Source: Streptomyces luteogriseus (lineage in GTDB: Bacteria; Actinomycetota; Actinomycetes; Streptomycetales; Streptomycetaceae). Taken from it: a stretch of DNA of 64,000 bases. The notes under the pieces were generated by a model. The model did not search any database. It worked only from the letters and a program-made list of their open reading frames with translations, and had not been told where the DNA came from. Positions 1-7,615 of this stretch are shown here, piece by piece. The stretch spans positions 4,216,001-4,280,000 of the forward strand of contig NZ_JACHMS010000001.1 in assembly GCF_014205055.1 (NCBI RefSeq). The letters are read 5' to 3'. Position 1 is the stretch's first letter, and every line of letters starts with the position of its first letter. The position numbers and the translations under genes are program-made.

Positions 1-860
1 GGTGGTGGGAGTCGGACGCGAACGTCCACTACACGCAGTTCATGGGCAAGGACAACGTCCCCTTCCACAGCGTGATGTTCCCGGCGACCCTGCTGGGCAC
101 CCGCGCCCCGTGGAAGAAGGTCGACGTCATCAAGGCCTTCAACTGGCTGAACTACTACGGCGGCAAGTTCTCCACGTCCCAGCGCCGGGGCGTCTTCACG
201 CACGACGCCCTCGACATCCTGCCCGCCGACTACTGGCGCTACTTCATGATGGCGAACGCCCCGGAGTCGGACGACTCGTCCTTCACCTGGGAGCACTTCA
301 CCGCCACGGTCAACAAGGACCTCGCCGACACCCTCGGCAACTTCGTCAACCGCGTTCTGTCCTTCTCCAAGAAGCGCTTCGGCGAGGAGGTCCCGGCAGG
401 CGCCGAGCCCGGCGAGGCGGAGACGAAGCTGGGCGAGGAGATCGCCCGCCTGCTCGCGGAGTACGAGTCCCAGATGGAGGCCATCCAGTTCCGCAAGGCC
501 GCGGCCGCGCTGCGCGCCCTGTGGTCGGCGGGCAACTCCTACCTGGAGGAGAAGGCCCCCTGGCTGGAGATCAAGACCAACCCCGAGGGCGCCGCGCTCA
601 CCCTGCGTACGGCGATGAACCTGATCCACCTCTACGCCGTGGTCTCCGAGCCGTTCATCCCGACGTCGGCGAAGAAGATGCGCGAGGCGTTCTCCCTGGA
701 GAACGACACGGCGACCTGGGTCACCCAGGAAGAGGCGAAGTCCCTCACCACCGTCCCGGCCGGCACCCCCTTCACCATCCCGCCGGTCCTGTTCGCCAAG
801 CTCACGGACGAGGACCTGGAGTCGTACAAGGAGCGCTTCGGCGGCGAGTCGGCCGCGTAA
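1..860 (+). CDS. metG: Methionyl-tRNA synthetase, C-terminal part (5' end outside window)
   Basis: Charges tRNA-Met with methionine in the cytoplasm. The reading frame is open from base 3, so the catalytic N-terminus lies to the left of the window. Visible are QFMGKDNVPFHSV, a hallmark of class I MetRS, and the KMSKS-equivalent loop KFSTSQRRGVF about 50 residues later, followed by the helical anticodon-binding domain. The product ends at a TAA (858-860) and is followed at once by a strong stem-loop. The KFSTS form of the loop is usual in actinobacterial MetG. Identification is firm; only the start is missing. Confidence 0.95.
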   Translation, partial: WWESDANVHYTQFMGKDNVPFHSVMFPATLLGTRAPWKKVDVIKAFNWLNYYGGKFSTSQRRGVFTHDALDILPADYWRYFMMANAPESDDSSFTWEHFTATVNKDLADTLGNFVNRVLSFSKKRFGEEVPAGAEPGEAETKLGEEIARLLAEYESQMEAIQFRKAAAALRALWSAGNSYLEEKAPWLEIKTNPEGAALTLRTAMNLIHLYAVVSEPFIPTSAKKMREAFSLENDTATWVTQEEAKSLTTVPAGTPFTIPPVLFAKLTDEDLESYKERFGGESAA

Positions 861-885
861 CGGTCGTAACACGCCGGCTACAGCA

Positions 886-923
886 CAGGGCCCGGGAGAG
901 CGAGAGCCTTCTCCCGGGCCCTG
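886..923 (+). terminator. Stem-loop terminator after metG
   Basis: A 13-bp perfect GC-rich stem (886-898 with 911-923, arm CAGGGCCCGGGAG) with a 12-nt loop starts 25 bases after the metG stop codon. Streptomyces terminators often lack a long U tract, and this one is followed only by a short T-containing run. Confidence 0.75.
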
Positions 924-985
924 CGCTTTGCGAAGATCGCACCAGGACGGCCACCCGGCCGCCGCGACTCACCACGGGGGTTTCC

Positions 986-1351
986 ATGGCACTGTTCGGC
1001 AACGCACACACCGTGAACCCGCAGTCGGCCCAGCAGGACTACGCCCGCCTCCTCGGCCACGGCGAGCAGGTCCACGCCGCGTTCCTGCTGATCCGCGACA
1101 CCATCCTCTTCACCGACCGCCGACTGATCCTGATCGACAAGCAGGGCATCACCGGCAAGAAGGTCGAGTACCACTCGGTCCCCTACCGCAGCATCACCCA
1201 CTTCGCGGTGGAAACGGCCGGCACCTTCGACCTGGACGCCGAGCTGAAGATCTGGCTCTCCGGCTCCCAGCTCCCGATCCAGAAGACCTTCACCAAGGGC
1301 GTCGACATCTACGAGGTCCAGGCGATCCTGACGCAGTTCGTGGCTGGGTAG
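986..1351 (+). CDS. PH-domain (bacterial Pleckstrin-homology-like) protein
   Basis: A 121-residue soluble protein consisting of one bacterial PH-like domain. A central strand pattern with LLIRDTILFTDRRLILID and YRSITHFAVE is typical of this family; there is no signal peptide or membrane segment. The ATG at 986 is preceded by a GGGGG purine stretch (976-980). The function of stand-alone PH domains in actinobacteria is unknown; the fold suggests ligand or protein binding rather than catalysis. It stands alone between the metG terminator and an unrelated gene. Confidence 0.8.
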   Translation: MALFGNAHTVNPQSAQQDYARLLGHGEQVHAAFLLIRDTILFTDRRLILIDKQGITGKKVEYHSVPYRSITHFAVETAGTFDLDAELKIWLSGSQLPIQKTFTKGVDIYEVQAILTQFVAG

Positions 1352-1436
1352 CCCCGGAACGTTTCTCCCAGGCTCGAAAGAGTGAACGCCTTCCGTCCGC
1401 CGGAAATACGGTCTTCCGCCCACTTACATAGCCCAC

Positions 1437-2342
1437 ATGGTCACATCAGCCCATGAAGGCATGCATCGGATCTTTCAGGAGCGGCCTGAGATCCTTTCCC
1501 CGGTCTTCGGGGTGCTGGGCATCGCGTTCCCCGAGAAGGCGGCCGTCTACGCGATCGGCACCGACGTGACGGAAGCCAGGCCCCTGGCACGCCACATCGA
1601 CACCGTGCTGCGCATCGGCCCGTCCGACGGGGAGGACTTTCTGCTCGCGGTCGAGGCGCAGGAGAGAAGGGACACCAAGAAGGAGTCGAGCTGGCCCTAC
1701 TACGTCTCCTACCTCCAGGCAAAGTACGGCCTGCCGGTTCTCCTGCTCGTCGTCTGCCGCGACCGGGCGACGACCAAGTGGGCGACCGGCCCCTTCTCCT
1801 GCGGCACGCGGGGCTGGATCGCCCAGATGACGTACCCCTTGGTCGTCGGACCGGACAACCTCCCGGTGATCACCGATCCGAGGACGGCGGCGGAGAAGCC
1901 GGCGATGGCCGTGTTCTCCGCTCTGGCTCACGCCAACAGCCCCCACATCGACGCCATACTGGACGCACTGGGCCGTGCCCTCGCAGGGATGGACTGGAAC
2001 GCCGCCAGCTACTTCTTTCAGTTTCTCGACTCGGCGTTGGGGGACACCCCCGCCGGAGACAAATGGAGGGACATCGTGACGTTCGTCAACTACTTCCCCG
2101 GCCGGGGCACGGTGATGGAGAAGGCTTATCTCGAGGGCGAGGCCAGAGGCGAAGCCAAGGCCATTCTCCGCTTCCTCGAAGCACGAGGCGTCTCGGTCCC
2201 CCAGGAGGCCCGGGACCGCATCGCCGGTTGTACCGACCTCGACCTCCTGAACCGCTGGCTGGACCGGACGCCCCACGTGCAGAGCGTCGACGAACTCTTC
2301 GTCGAGGACGCGGCGCCCGCCGCGGACCGGACCGAGACCTGA
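1437..2342 (+). CDS. PD-(D/E)XK (Rpn/transposase-like) nuclease family protein
   Basis: A 301-residue protein resembling the Rpn-like PD-(D/E)XK families common in Streptomyces. The N-terminal half holds a candidate active-site pattern: an aspartate in ARHIDTVLRI (about residue 53) and LLAVEAQ about 17 residues later, i.e. D...ExQ with a hydrophobic strand. The C-terminal part has an EGEARGEAKAILRFLEARG helix and a short motif, CTDLDLLNRWLDR, typical of these tails. A role in DNA cleavage or recombination is inferred from the fold only. The next gene downstream is a paralogue of its C-terminal part, 13 bases away, so the two are probably co-transcribed. Confidence 0.6.
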   Translation: MVTSAHEGMHRIFQERPEILSPVFGVLGIAFPEKAAVYAIGTDVTEARPLARHIDTVLRIGPSDGEDFLLAVEAQERRDTKKESSWPYYVSYLQAKYGLPVLLLVVCRDRATTKWATGPFSCGTRGWIAQMTYPLVVGPDNLPVITDPRTAAEKPAMAVFSALAHANSPHIDAILDALGRALAGMDWNAASYFFQFLDSALGDTPAGDKWRDIVTFVNYFPGRGTVMEKAYLEGEARGEAKAILRFLEARGVSVPQEARDRIAGCTDLDLLNRWLDRTPHVQSVDELFVEDAAPAADRTET

Positions 2343-2355
2343 CCCCGGGGCGATC

Positions 2356-2784
2356 GTGATCGACGATCCGGACGCCGCACCGGAACTTCACGACTTGCTC
2401 CGGTTCACGCTGACATGCATGGGCTTGGGCATTCCGCCGGAGCGAGTAATGGGCGATTTCCGTTCCGGACTGGAGGAACTGAGACAGCAAGGCTCCCTCT
2501 CCCTCCAGGACATGGCCCGCATCCGGGCCCGGGTGGACAACCGGCTCGATGACGAACACGAGGACGAGGAATGGGTCCGCGGGTACACCGCCGGATACAA
2601 GGCGGCGTTGGCCGGCGCGGTCCAGCGGCTCTTGGAGACTCGTGACATCACGGTCCCCAAGGAGGTCTTCCGCCCCCTCCACCTGTGTCCGGACGCCGAC
2701 ACCCTCACTCGCTGTCTCGACCGCGCCACCACGGTGGACACACCGGAGGAACTGTTCACCGCAGAGGTCGACACTGAGGGGTAG
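2356..2784 (+). CDS. Nuclease-less paralogue of the preceding protein's tail
   Basis: A 142-residue protein starting with GTG at 2356. Its last 50 residues align by eye with the end of the upstream protein: ITVPKEVF...CPDADTLTRCLDRATTVDTPEELF against VSVPQEAR...CTDLDLLNRWLDRTPHVQSVDELF. It lacks the PD-(D/E)XK half; the N-terminal 70 residues are charged and helical. It may be a partner or regulator of the upstream protein, or the remnant of a second full-length copy. No function is known. Confidence 0.6.
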   Translation: MIDDPDAAPELHDLLRFTLTCMGLGIPPERVMGDFRSGLEELRQQGSLSLQDMARIRARVDNRLDDEHEDEEWVRGYTAGYKAALAGAVQRLLETRDITVPKEVFRPLHLCPDADTLTRCLDRATTVDTPEELFTAEVDTEG

Positions 2785-2812
2785 GGGCCCCAGAGGTCCG
2801 GAGCCCACCCGG

Positions 2813-3022
2813 TCAGCGCACCGAAGCGTGGGCCACGAAGTCCGCCCACGCGCCGGGCGTGATCGCCAGACGGGGGCCTTCGGCGTTCTTGGAGTCGCGA
2901 ACATGCACGGTGCCGGGGGTGACGGCGAGCTCGACGCAGGAGTTGCCGTCATTTCCGCCGCTGTAGCTGCTCTTGAACCACACCAGCCCGGAGGCGTCCC
3001 CAGCGGCGGTCTTGCGGATCAT
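2813..3022 (-). CDS. DUF397 family protein
   Basis: A 69-residue small protein with the DUF397 signature: WFKSSYSGGNDGNSCVELA near the N-terminus, VHVRDSKN in the middle and WADFVA near the end. In Streptomyces these proteins usually follow a DUF5753 helix-turn-helix regulator and act with it in developmental regulation, BldB/WhiJ-like systems being the known examples. Here the partner gene immediately upstream is broken, with ATGA coupling still present at 3019-3022, so this copy may be an orphan. Confidence 0.85.
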   Translation of the reverse strand: MIRKTAAGDASGLVWFKSSYSGGNDGNSCVELAVTPGTVHVRDSKNAEGPRLAITPGAWADFVAHASVR

Positions 3023-3295
3023 GTCTCTCCCAGCAGTTGCTCGACGAAGGCCAGCGACTCCCGTGGTGAGAGCGCCTGGGCCCGGATGGTGCCGTACCGC
3101 AGCTCAAAGGATGCGCAGGTGTTTGGGATCGGAGGTCGGCCGGCCGTTGAACGCACCATCGGAGCGTCCCACGGCGGAACCGTCCGCGAACTTCAGTAGC
3201 TCGATCTTGCCGTCCATGCCGGAGTGGGTCTCGCAGTTCAACGGCATCACCTGAAGCACGACGTTGTGCAGCAGCACTGTCACTGTTCACGGTAG
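3019..3295 (-). pseudogene. Remnant of a DUF5753/XRE-type regulator
   Basis: Reading leftwards, the frame from about 3295 gives NVVLQVMPLNCETHSGMDG...SDPKHLRIL and then a stop. One base further on, another frame continues the same family with ELRYGTIRAQALSPRESLAFVEQ...LLGET, ending at the TGA that overlaps the DUF397 start. An extra base in the T run at 3106-3108 explains the break. Only the last 90 or so of roughly 280 residues are present: the HTH domain and most of DUF5753 are missing. Both N-terminal truncation and frameshift argue for a dead gene. Confidence 0.7.
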
Positions 3296-3319
3296 GCACG
3301 CACCGCCACGCTCAGTGAC

Positions 3320-3750
3320 GTGAATCAGGAAAAGTCCACCCAACTTCTCTCGCCGACCGAGCACTTCAGCGTCCTGCTGTCGTCCACACCGCGCGGTGCC
3401 CGCCTCGCCCGGCTCCTCGCCACGGAGTGGATGCGCACCCGGGAGGTGCCTCACGGGTCACCGAGGCCGCCGAACACCTCGTCGCCGAACTCGCCGCGAA
3501 CGCCGCAACCCACGGGCGGCTCCCCGGACGCGACTTCCGCCTCGCCCTGCTGGACCGCCGCACGACCCTCCGCATCGAGGTCACGGACACCCGTGGCGAC
3601 GACCTCCCCCGCCATCGCCCGCTCGCCCCCGACGCCGAGTCAGGACGCGGCCTCCTCCTCGTCGAGGCCCTGGCCGACCGCTGGGGCGTGCAGCCCGGAC
3701 CGGTCCCCCGCAACACCGTATGGGCAGAACTCGATCTACCGAACCCCTGA
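3320..3750 (+). pseudogene. Frameshifted HATPase (anti-sigma-factor-kinase-like) gene
   Basis: These are RsbW-type ATP-binding proteins common next to DUF397 genes. The N-terminal part (FSVLLSSTPRGARLARLLATEW) is read in one frame and the N-box (TEAAEHLVAELAANAATHG) and G-box (DAESGRGLLLVEALADRWG) in another. The frames meet in the G run at 3455-3457; restoring one G gives a continuous VPHGVTEAAEH. Either the gene is inactivated by a one-base deletion or the assembly has an error there. All catalytic boxes are otherwise intact, so decay, if real, is recent. An internal start at 3427 would make a truncated protein. Confidence 0.65.
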
Positions 3751-4054
3751 CCAGCGAAAACGACACACGCACCGTGACCCGGCCGCGTGTGCTCCGGTGC
3801 CGTCGGCGGTCTTCCCCAAGAAACACGAGTGGGAAAGAAACCGCACCAAGCCCCACCCCTCCCGCCCACGGCGCACGCTCACTCCCGAGAGTGAACATCA
3901 CCAACTGAGCTGGATTCGCCACCGGTTGTCTGCCCTACGCTCAGCGCAGCACCACGCGGCACGGACACAACCCAACCCCAGACATACAACGGCCCTCGCC
4001 GGGACTGGCATCCCGATGCGAGGGCCTGACCACCAAGGAAGCAGAACCTTCCCG
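3751..4054. other. 304-bp intergenic region with a nested hairpin
   Basis: No credible coding sequence is seen, although the frame of the next gene stays open through it. It holds a hairpin (3991-4026) just ahead of the start of the HTH protein and a lower-GC stretch (3740-3990) likely to carry its promoter. Confidence 0.4.
3991..4026 (+). terminator. Leader hairpin / attenuator before the HTH gene
   Basis: Arms GGCCCTCGC (3991-3999) and GCGAGGGCC (4018-4026) pair perfectly, and a second inner pair, CGGGA with TCCCG, extends the stem. It lies 29 bases before the ATG at 4055, so it could be a terminator, an attenuator or an mRNA-stabilising 5' structure. Confidence 0.5.
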
Positions 4055-4960
4055 ATGGACACCCAAAACCCTAGCGTGCGCCCGCACGCCCAGTCCCGTA
4101 ACAGCGGCAAAAACCACCCGCACCGGCATACCGGCGGGCACGCCCACCCCGGCGGCGTCATCCACGACAACACCCGCCACACCACCCGCTTCACGGTGAT
4201 CGGCAACCACCTCACGCAGCACCCCGACCTGTCGCTCCTGGCGATCGGCCTGGCCTGCCACATCCAGTCGCTGCCCACCGGCGCGAGCATCGACATCAAG
4301 TCCCTCGCCGCCCGCTTCCCCGAGGGCCCCACCCGGATCGCAGCGGCCCTGCGCGAGCTGGAGACCCACGGCTACCTGAGCCGCACCCGTGAACGCACGC
4401 CGACCGGCCGCGTCGTCACCCGCACCGTCTCCCGCAATCAGCCCCGCGGCCACCGCGACCGCGCCGCCCCCGAAGCGGCACCGCCCAAGCTCCCGGCCCG
4501 CCGAACGGCAACCGCCCCGCAGCAGACACCCGCACGCCCCCGCGCCCTCCCCGCAGTGCCCAAGCCCGCGTACAGCTCCCCCACGCTCCTCCAGTCAGCC
4601 ACCGAGGTCCTGGCCGGCCTCCGCCGCACGGACCCCCGTCTCCTCCTCTCCGCCACCGACACCGAACACCTCGCCCCCGGTGTCGCCGCCTGGCTGGAAC
4701 GCGACCTCACTCCTACCGCCGTACGCCACGCCCTGACCAGTGACCTGCCGCCGGAGCCCCTGCGCCGCCCGGCCGCACTCCTGGCCCACCGCCTCACGGC
4801 CCAGCTCCCGCCCCTGCCGCCGTACCACGCGCCCGAGCCGCCACCGGCCGTCCGGCATCCCCTCCAGAACTGCCAGGGCTGCGACCGTGCCTTCCGGGCT
4901 CCCGCCCCCGGCAGGTGCCGCGACTGCCGATCCGATCTCCCCGAGGGCCACCTGGCATGA
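4055..4960 (+). CDS. Helix-turn-helix protein with C-terminal zinc ribbon
   Basis: A 301-residue protein. After a His/Pro-rich N-terminus, residues 45-130 (FTVIGNHLTQHPDLSLLAIGLACHIQS...GPTRIAAALRELETHGYLSR) form a winged-helix domain like that of plasmid/replication-type HTH proteins common in Streptomyces. A Pro/Ala-rich linker follows, then a helical segment, and the protein ends with CQGCDRAF...CRDC, a likely structural zinc site. The ATG at 4055 is chosen because homologous sequence starts there; the open frame upstream is the frameshifted neighbour's frame. It probably binds DNA; the target is unknown. Confidence 0.7.
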   Translation: MDTQNPSVRPHAQSRNSGKNHPHRHTGGHAHPGGVIHDNTRHTTRFTVIGNHLTQHPDLSLLAIGLACHIQSLPTGASIDIKSLAARFPEGPTRIAAALRELETHGYLSRTRERTPTGRVVTRTVSRNQPRGHRDRAAPEAAPPKLPARRTATAPQQTPARPRALPAVPKPAYSSPTLLQSATEVLAGLRRTDPRLLLSATDTEHLAPGVAAWLERDLTPTAVRHALTSDLPPEPLRRPAALLAHRLTAQLPPLPPYHAPEPPPAVRHPLQNCQGCDRAFRAPAPGRCRDCRSDLPEGHLA

Positions 4961-5007
4961 ACGTGACGATTCCTGCCCGTGGGCACAGACGACGAGGAGC
5001 GAGCGCC

Positions 5008-5157
5008 ATGACCATCGCCCCGGAGAACGCACAGCAGGGCGCCTCCCGCCTGTACCGGGTCATGCGGGATTTCGTTCAGTCGGCGGACGACAACCTCCCC
5101 GGCAAGTTCGAGATCACCAAGGAAGCCTCGTGCCGCCTCATCGAAAGTGCCGCCTAG
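5008..5157 (+). CDS. Small 49-residue protein of unknown function
   Basis: ATG at 5008 with a strong ribosome-binding site (GAGGAGC at 4994-5000, 7 bases upstream). The product is soluble with a helical amphipathic first half (SRLYRVMRDFVQSADDNL) and one cysteine near the C-terminus. It follows the HTH gene by 47 bases on the same strand, so they may be co-transcribed. Its last four bases overlap the end of the convergent methyltransferase gene. No family is recognised. The good RBS and spacing favour a real gene. Confidence 0.5.
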   Translation: MTIAPENAQQGASRLYRVMRDFVQSADDNLPGKFEITKEASCRLIESAA

Positions 5158-5975
5158 CGCAGTTGCGCCGTTGCGAGGTGGATCTTGAAGGCGCAGGGGA
5201 CGTGCCCATCCGACGTCGTCAGGTCCCTCACCTCGGCGAAGAAGGCCTTACGCAGCCCCTCCACCGTTGCGCGATCGAGTGGGCCGAGATCATAAACGCC
5301 GGACACCGCAGCCCATACCTGCTCCACCGGTCCGGTCAGACAGACAGGAACGGTCTCCCAGCCCACCGCCGCGAAACCCGCTGGTCCGAGGACTTCATCG
5401 AGGCCCTCGCGACTGCGTGTTCTCTTGTCCCCCAGTGCCGGGATGCGCTGCGAGGCCGGCGTCTCCTCAACAGTGCGCCGCAACAGCGTGAGGAACCGTT
5501 CAAAGGCCTCGCCACCCACGGCCCCGCCTCCCACCACGCATGCCAGGACCCCTCCGGGAGACAACACCCGGGCAACCTCGGCTGCGACCTGCTCGATCTC
5601 ACTCATCAGCATCAGTGCCATGTGGGAAACGCAGGCGTCGAAGCTGTCGTCGGCAAAAGGAAGCTCCTGAGCCCGGCCCTGTTCCAACGTCGCTCCGGAG
5701 AGCGCCGGTCGGCGTCGTGCCAGCGCCAGGGAGTGCGAGGACAGGTCCACTCCCGCGAGTTGCCTGCCGACCCTCCGGGCCAGCAACTCGAGCAGGAGGC
5801 CATCGCCGCAGCCGAGGTCCAGTACGCGCCTGCTTCCAGCTACCTGATCGCACAGTATCTCGTAGCTTGACCGGCCGTCCGGAGCACGGCCACGGCCGAA
5901 CGCCTCTGCGGTCACGGCCGGGTACTCGGCGTGGAACGCCTGCAAAAACGCCTCTTGCGGTGCGGTAGTCATCAC
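5154..5975 (-). CDS. Class I SAM-dependent methyltransferase
   Basis: About 273 residues. Motif I is VLDLGCGDG (about residue 51), followed by AGVDLS (motif II), the acidic LPFADDSFDACVSHMALMLM (motif IV region) and VLSPGGVLACVV (motif VI), the Methyltransf_11/UbiE-like order. The frame opens with GTG at 5975 and ATG at 5972; the ATG is preceded by GGTGAG. The substrate cannot be told; this shape fits small-molecule methylation. It is convergent with and overlaps the 49-residue ORF by four bases. Confidence 0.8.
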   Translation of the reverse strand: MMTTAPQEAFLQAFHAEYPAVTAEAFGRGRAPDGRSSYEILCDQVAGSRRVLDLGCGDGLLLELLARRVGRQLAGVDLSSHSLALARRRPALSGATLEQGRAQELPFADDSFDACVSHMALMLMSEIEQVAAEVARVLSPGGVLACVVGGGAVGGEAFERFLTLLRRTVEETPASQRIPALGDKRTRSREGLDEVLGPAGFAAVGWETVPVCLTGPVEQVWAAVSGVYDLGPLDRATVEGLRKAFFAEVRDLTTSDGHVPCAFKIHLATAQLR

Positions 5976-6097
5976 TCACCCAACCTATGCCGCAGGCCGC
6001 TCACCGACGGAGGATCGGCGACAAAGGCAAGCCGAAGGACGAGGACTTGGGCCCGCCCTCTTCACAAGGAGCGGGCCCCGGGCCGCGTCGGCTCCGC

Positions 6098-7453
6098 TCA
6101 GCGCGCCTCCCCCGCGACCGGCTGCCCCGTCACCGCCGCGATGTCCCCGCCCGAGCCCGTCCGCTCGCCACGCTGCGTGTGCCGCACGAACGCCACCCCC
6201 AGCACCGCCAGGATCGACGCCGCCGACAGGGTGTACAGGCCCCCGTTCGTGCTGCCGGTCGTGTCCTTCAGGTAGCCGAAGAGCGTGGGGGAGACGAATC
6301 CGCCCAGGTTTCCTATGGAGTTGACCAGGGCCAGCCCCGGTGCCGCGATCTTCAGATCGAGGCCCGACTGGGCCATCGGCCAGAACAGGGTGGCCGCGCA
6401 CTTGCCGCCCACCGCCGCCAGAGTGAGCGCGGCGAGGCCGAACCAGGGGGAGCCGAGCGTGGCGAGGAAGGTGCCGATAGCGGACAGGACCAGGGCGACC
6501 GCCAGGTAGGGGCGGCGGTCCGGGGCGCGGTCCGTGAAATGGCTCATCGTGTACATCGCGATCACCGCGCAGATCCAGGGGATCGCCGAGAGCAGCCCGA
6601 TCTGGAACGGCGACAGCCCGCCGATCTCCTCCACCAGGCTCGGCAGCCAGAACGTGATCGCGTAGCCGGTGAGCGCCATCGCGAAGAAGACCGCGGTCAG
6701 GACGGCCACCTGGGGGTGGAAGATCAGCTTCATGCGGGACACCGAGGGCGCCCGGTCCCGTGTCTCCTTGTCCCGCGCCACCGCCTCGCTCAGCGCGTCC
6801 TTCTCCTCCTGCGTGAGCCACTTCGCGTCCTGGATGCGGGAGACCAGGAAGAACCCGGCGATGAAACCGACCAGGATGGAGAAGGCGCCCTCCAGGGCGA
6901 ACATCCAGCGCCAGCCCGCGATGCCACCCGCGCCGTGCAGCTCCAGGAGCGCGCCCGTGATCGGGCCGGTCACGATGTACGCCGTCGCCGAGCCGCCCAG
7001 GAAGATCGCACTGGCCCGGCCCCGGCTGGAGTCCGGCAGCCACTGGGTGAAGTAGAGCAGCACTCCGGGGAAGAAGCCGGCCTCCGCGACGCCGAGCAGG
7101 AAGCGCAGGCCGTAGAACATCCACACGTTGTGGATGAAGCACATCGCCACGATCACCAGACCCCAGGTGATCATGATGCGGGTCAGCCAGACCCGGGCGC
7201 CGAACCGCTCCAGCCACATGTTGCTGGGGACTTCGAAGAGCGCGTACCCGATGAAGAACAGGCCCGCCCCGAGGCCGTAGGCGGTGGCGCTGACTCCGAC
7301 GTCGGCCCGCAGTTCGTCCTGGACGAAGCCCACGTTCGTCCGGTCCATCTGGTTGACCAGCAGCATCAGGACCAGGATCGGGAGCATCCGGCGCAGGAAC
7401 TTGCCCACCGCCCGTTGCTCGGCCTCGGGTATCGCTGTCGCGGCGTCTGACAT
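6098..7453 (-). CDS. MFS transporter, anion:cation symporter (ACS) type
   Basis: A 451-residue, 12-TM major facilitator protein. LVNQMDRTNVGF at TM1, GLGAGLFFIGYALFEVPSN at TM2 and RFLLGVAEAGFFPG at TM4 are hallmarks of the ACS family, which imports organic acids such as tartrate, galactonate, hydroxyphenylacetate or phthalate with H+. The ATG at 7453 follows AAGGGAGACAACG. Upstream lies an inverted repeat that looks like an operator. The secreted intradiol dioxygenase encoded upstream suggests, without proving, an aromatic-acid substrate. Confidence 0.85.
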   Translation of the reverse strand: MSDAATAIPEAEQRAVGKFLRRMLPILVLMLLVNQMDRTNVGFVQDELRADVGVSATAYGLGAGLFFIGYALFEVPSNMWLERFGARVWLTRIMITWGLVIVAMCFIHNVWMFYGLRFLLGVAEAGFFPGVLLYFTQWLPDSSRGRASAIFLGGSATAYIVTGPITGALLELHGAGGIAGWRWMFALEGAFSILVGFIAGFFLVSRIQDAKWLTQEEKDALSEAVARDKETRDRAPSVSRMKLIFHPQVAVLTAVFFAMALTGYAITFWLPSLVEEIGGLSPFQIGLLSAIPWICAVIAMYTMSHFTDRAPDRRPYLAVALVLSAIGTFLATLGSPWFGLAALTLAAVGGKCAATLFWPMAQSGLDLKIAAPGLALVNSIGNLGGFVSPTLFGYLKDTTGSTNGGLYTLSAASILAVLGVAFVRHTQRGERTGSGGDIAAVTGQPVAGEAR

Positions 7454-7464
7454 CGTTGTCTCCC

Positions 7465-7490
7465 TTGCTGTACACGTACATGAACAGCAA
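7465..7490. promoter_or_regulatory. Inverted repeat, likely operator of the MFS gene
   Basis: TTGCTGT (7465-7471) and ACAGCAA (7484-7490) pair perfectly around a near-palindromic core (TGTACACGTACA, 7469-7480). It lies 12-37 bases upstream of the MFS start, where a repressor would block transcription. No adjacent regulator gene is seen; the core resembles GntR-type sites. Confidence 0.5.
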
Positions 7491-7571
7491 TCACGTACGC
7501 GTTCTCGAAGGGACCTTAGGGAGGCCTGCGTCCCGGGTCAACGGGTTGAGTAGAAGTCCATGTATGTGAAT

Positions 7572-7604
7572 GAAGGGCGGACGTCGTGTAGCCGTCCGCC
7601 CTTC
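7572..7604 (-). terminator. Terminator of the intradiol dioxygenase gene
   Basis: A 12-bp perfect stem (arm GAAGGGCGGACG, 7572-7583 with 7593-7604) and 9-nt loop lies 12 bases downstream of the dioxygenase stop codon at 7616. Confidence 0.8.
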
Positions 7605-7615
7605 ACCCGTCTCCC

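Noticed and set aside
3320..3750. Programmed frameshift in the HATPase gene.
   Set aside because: No slippery heptamer or downstream structure was seen; a base lost from a G run explains it more simply.
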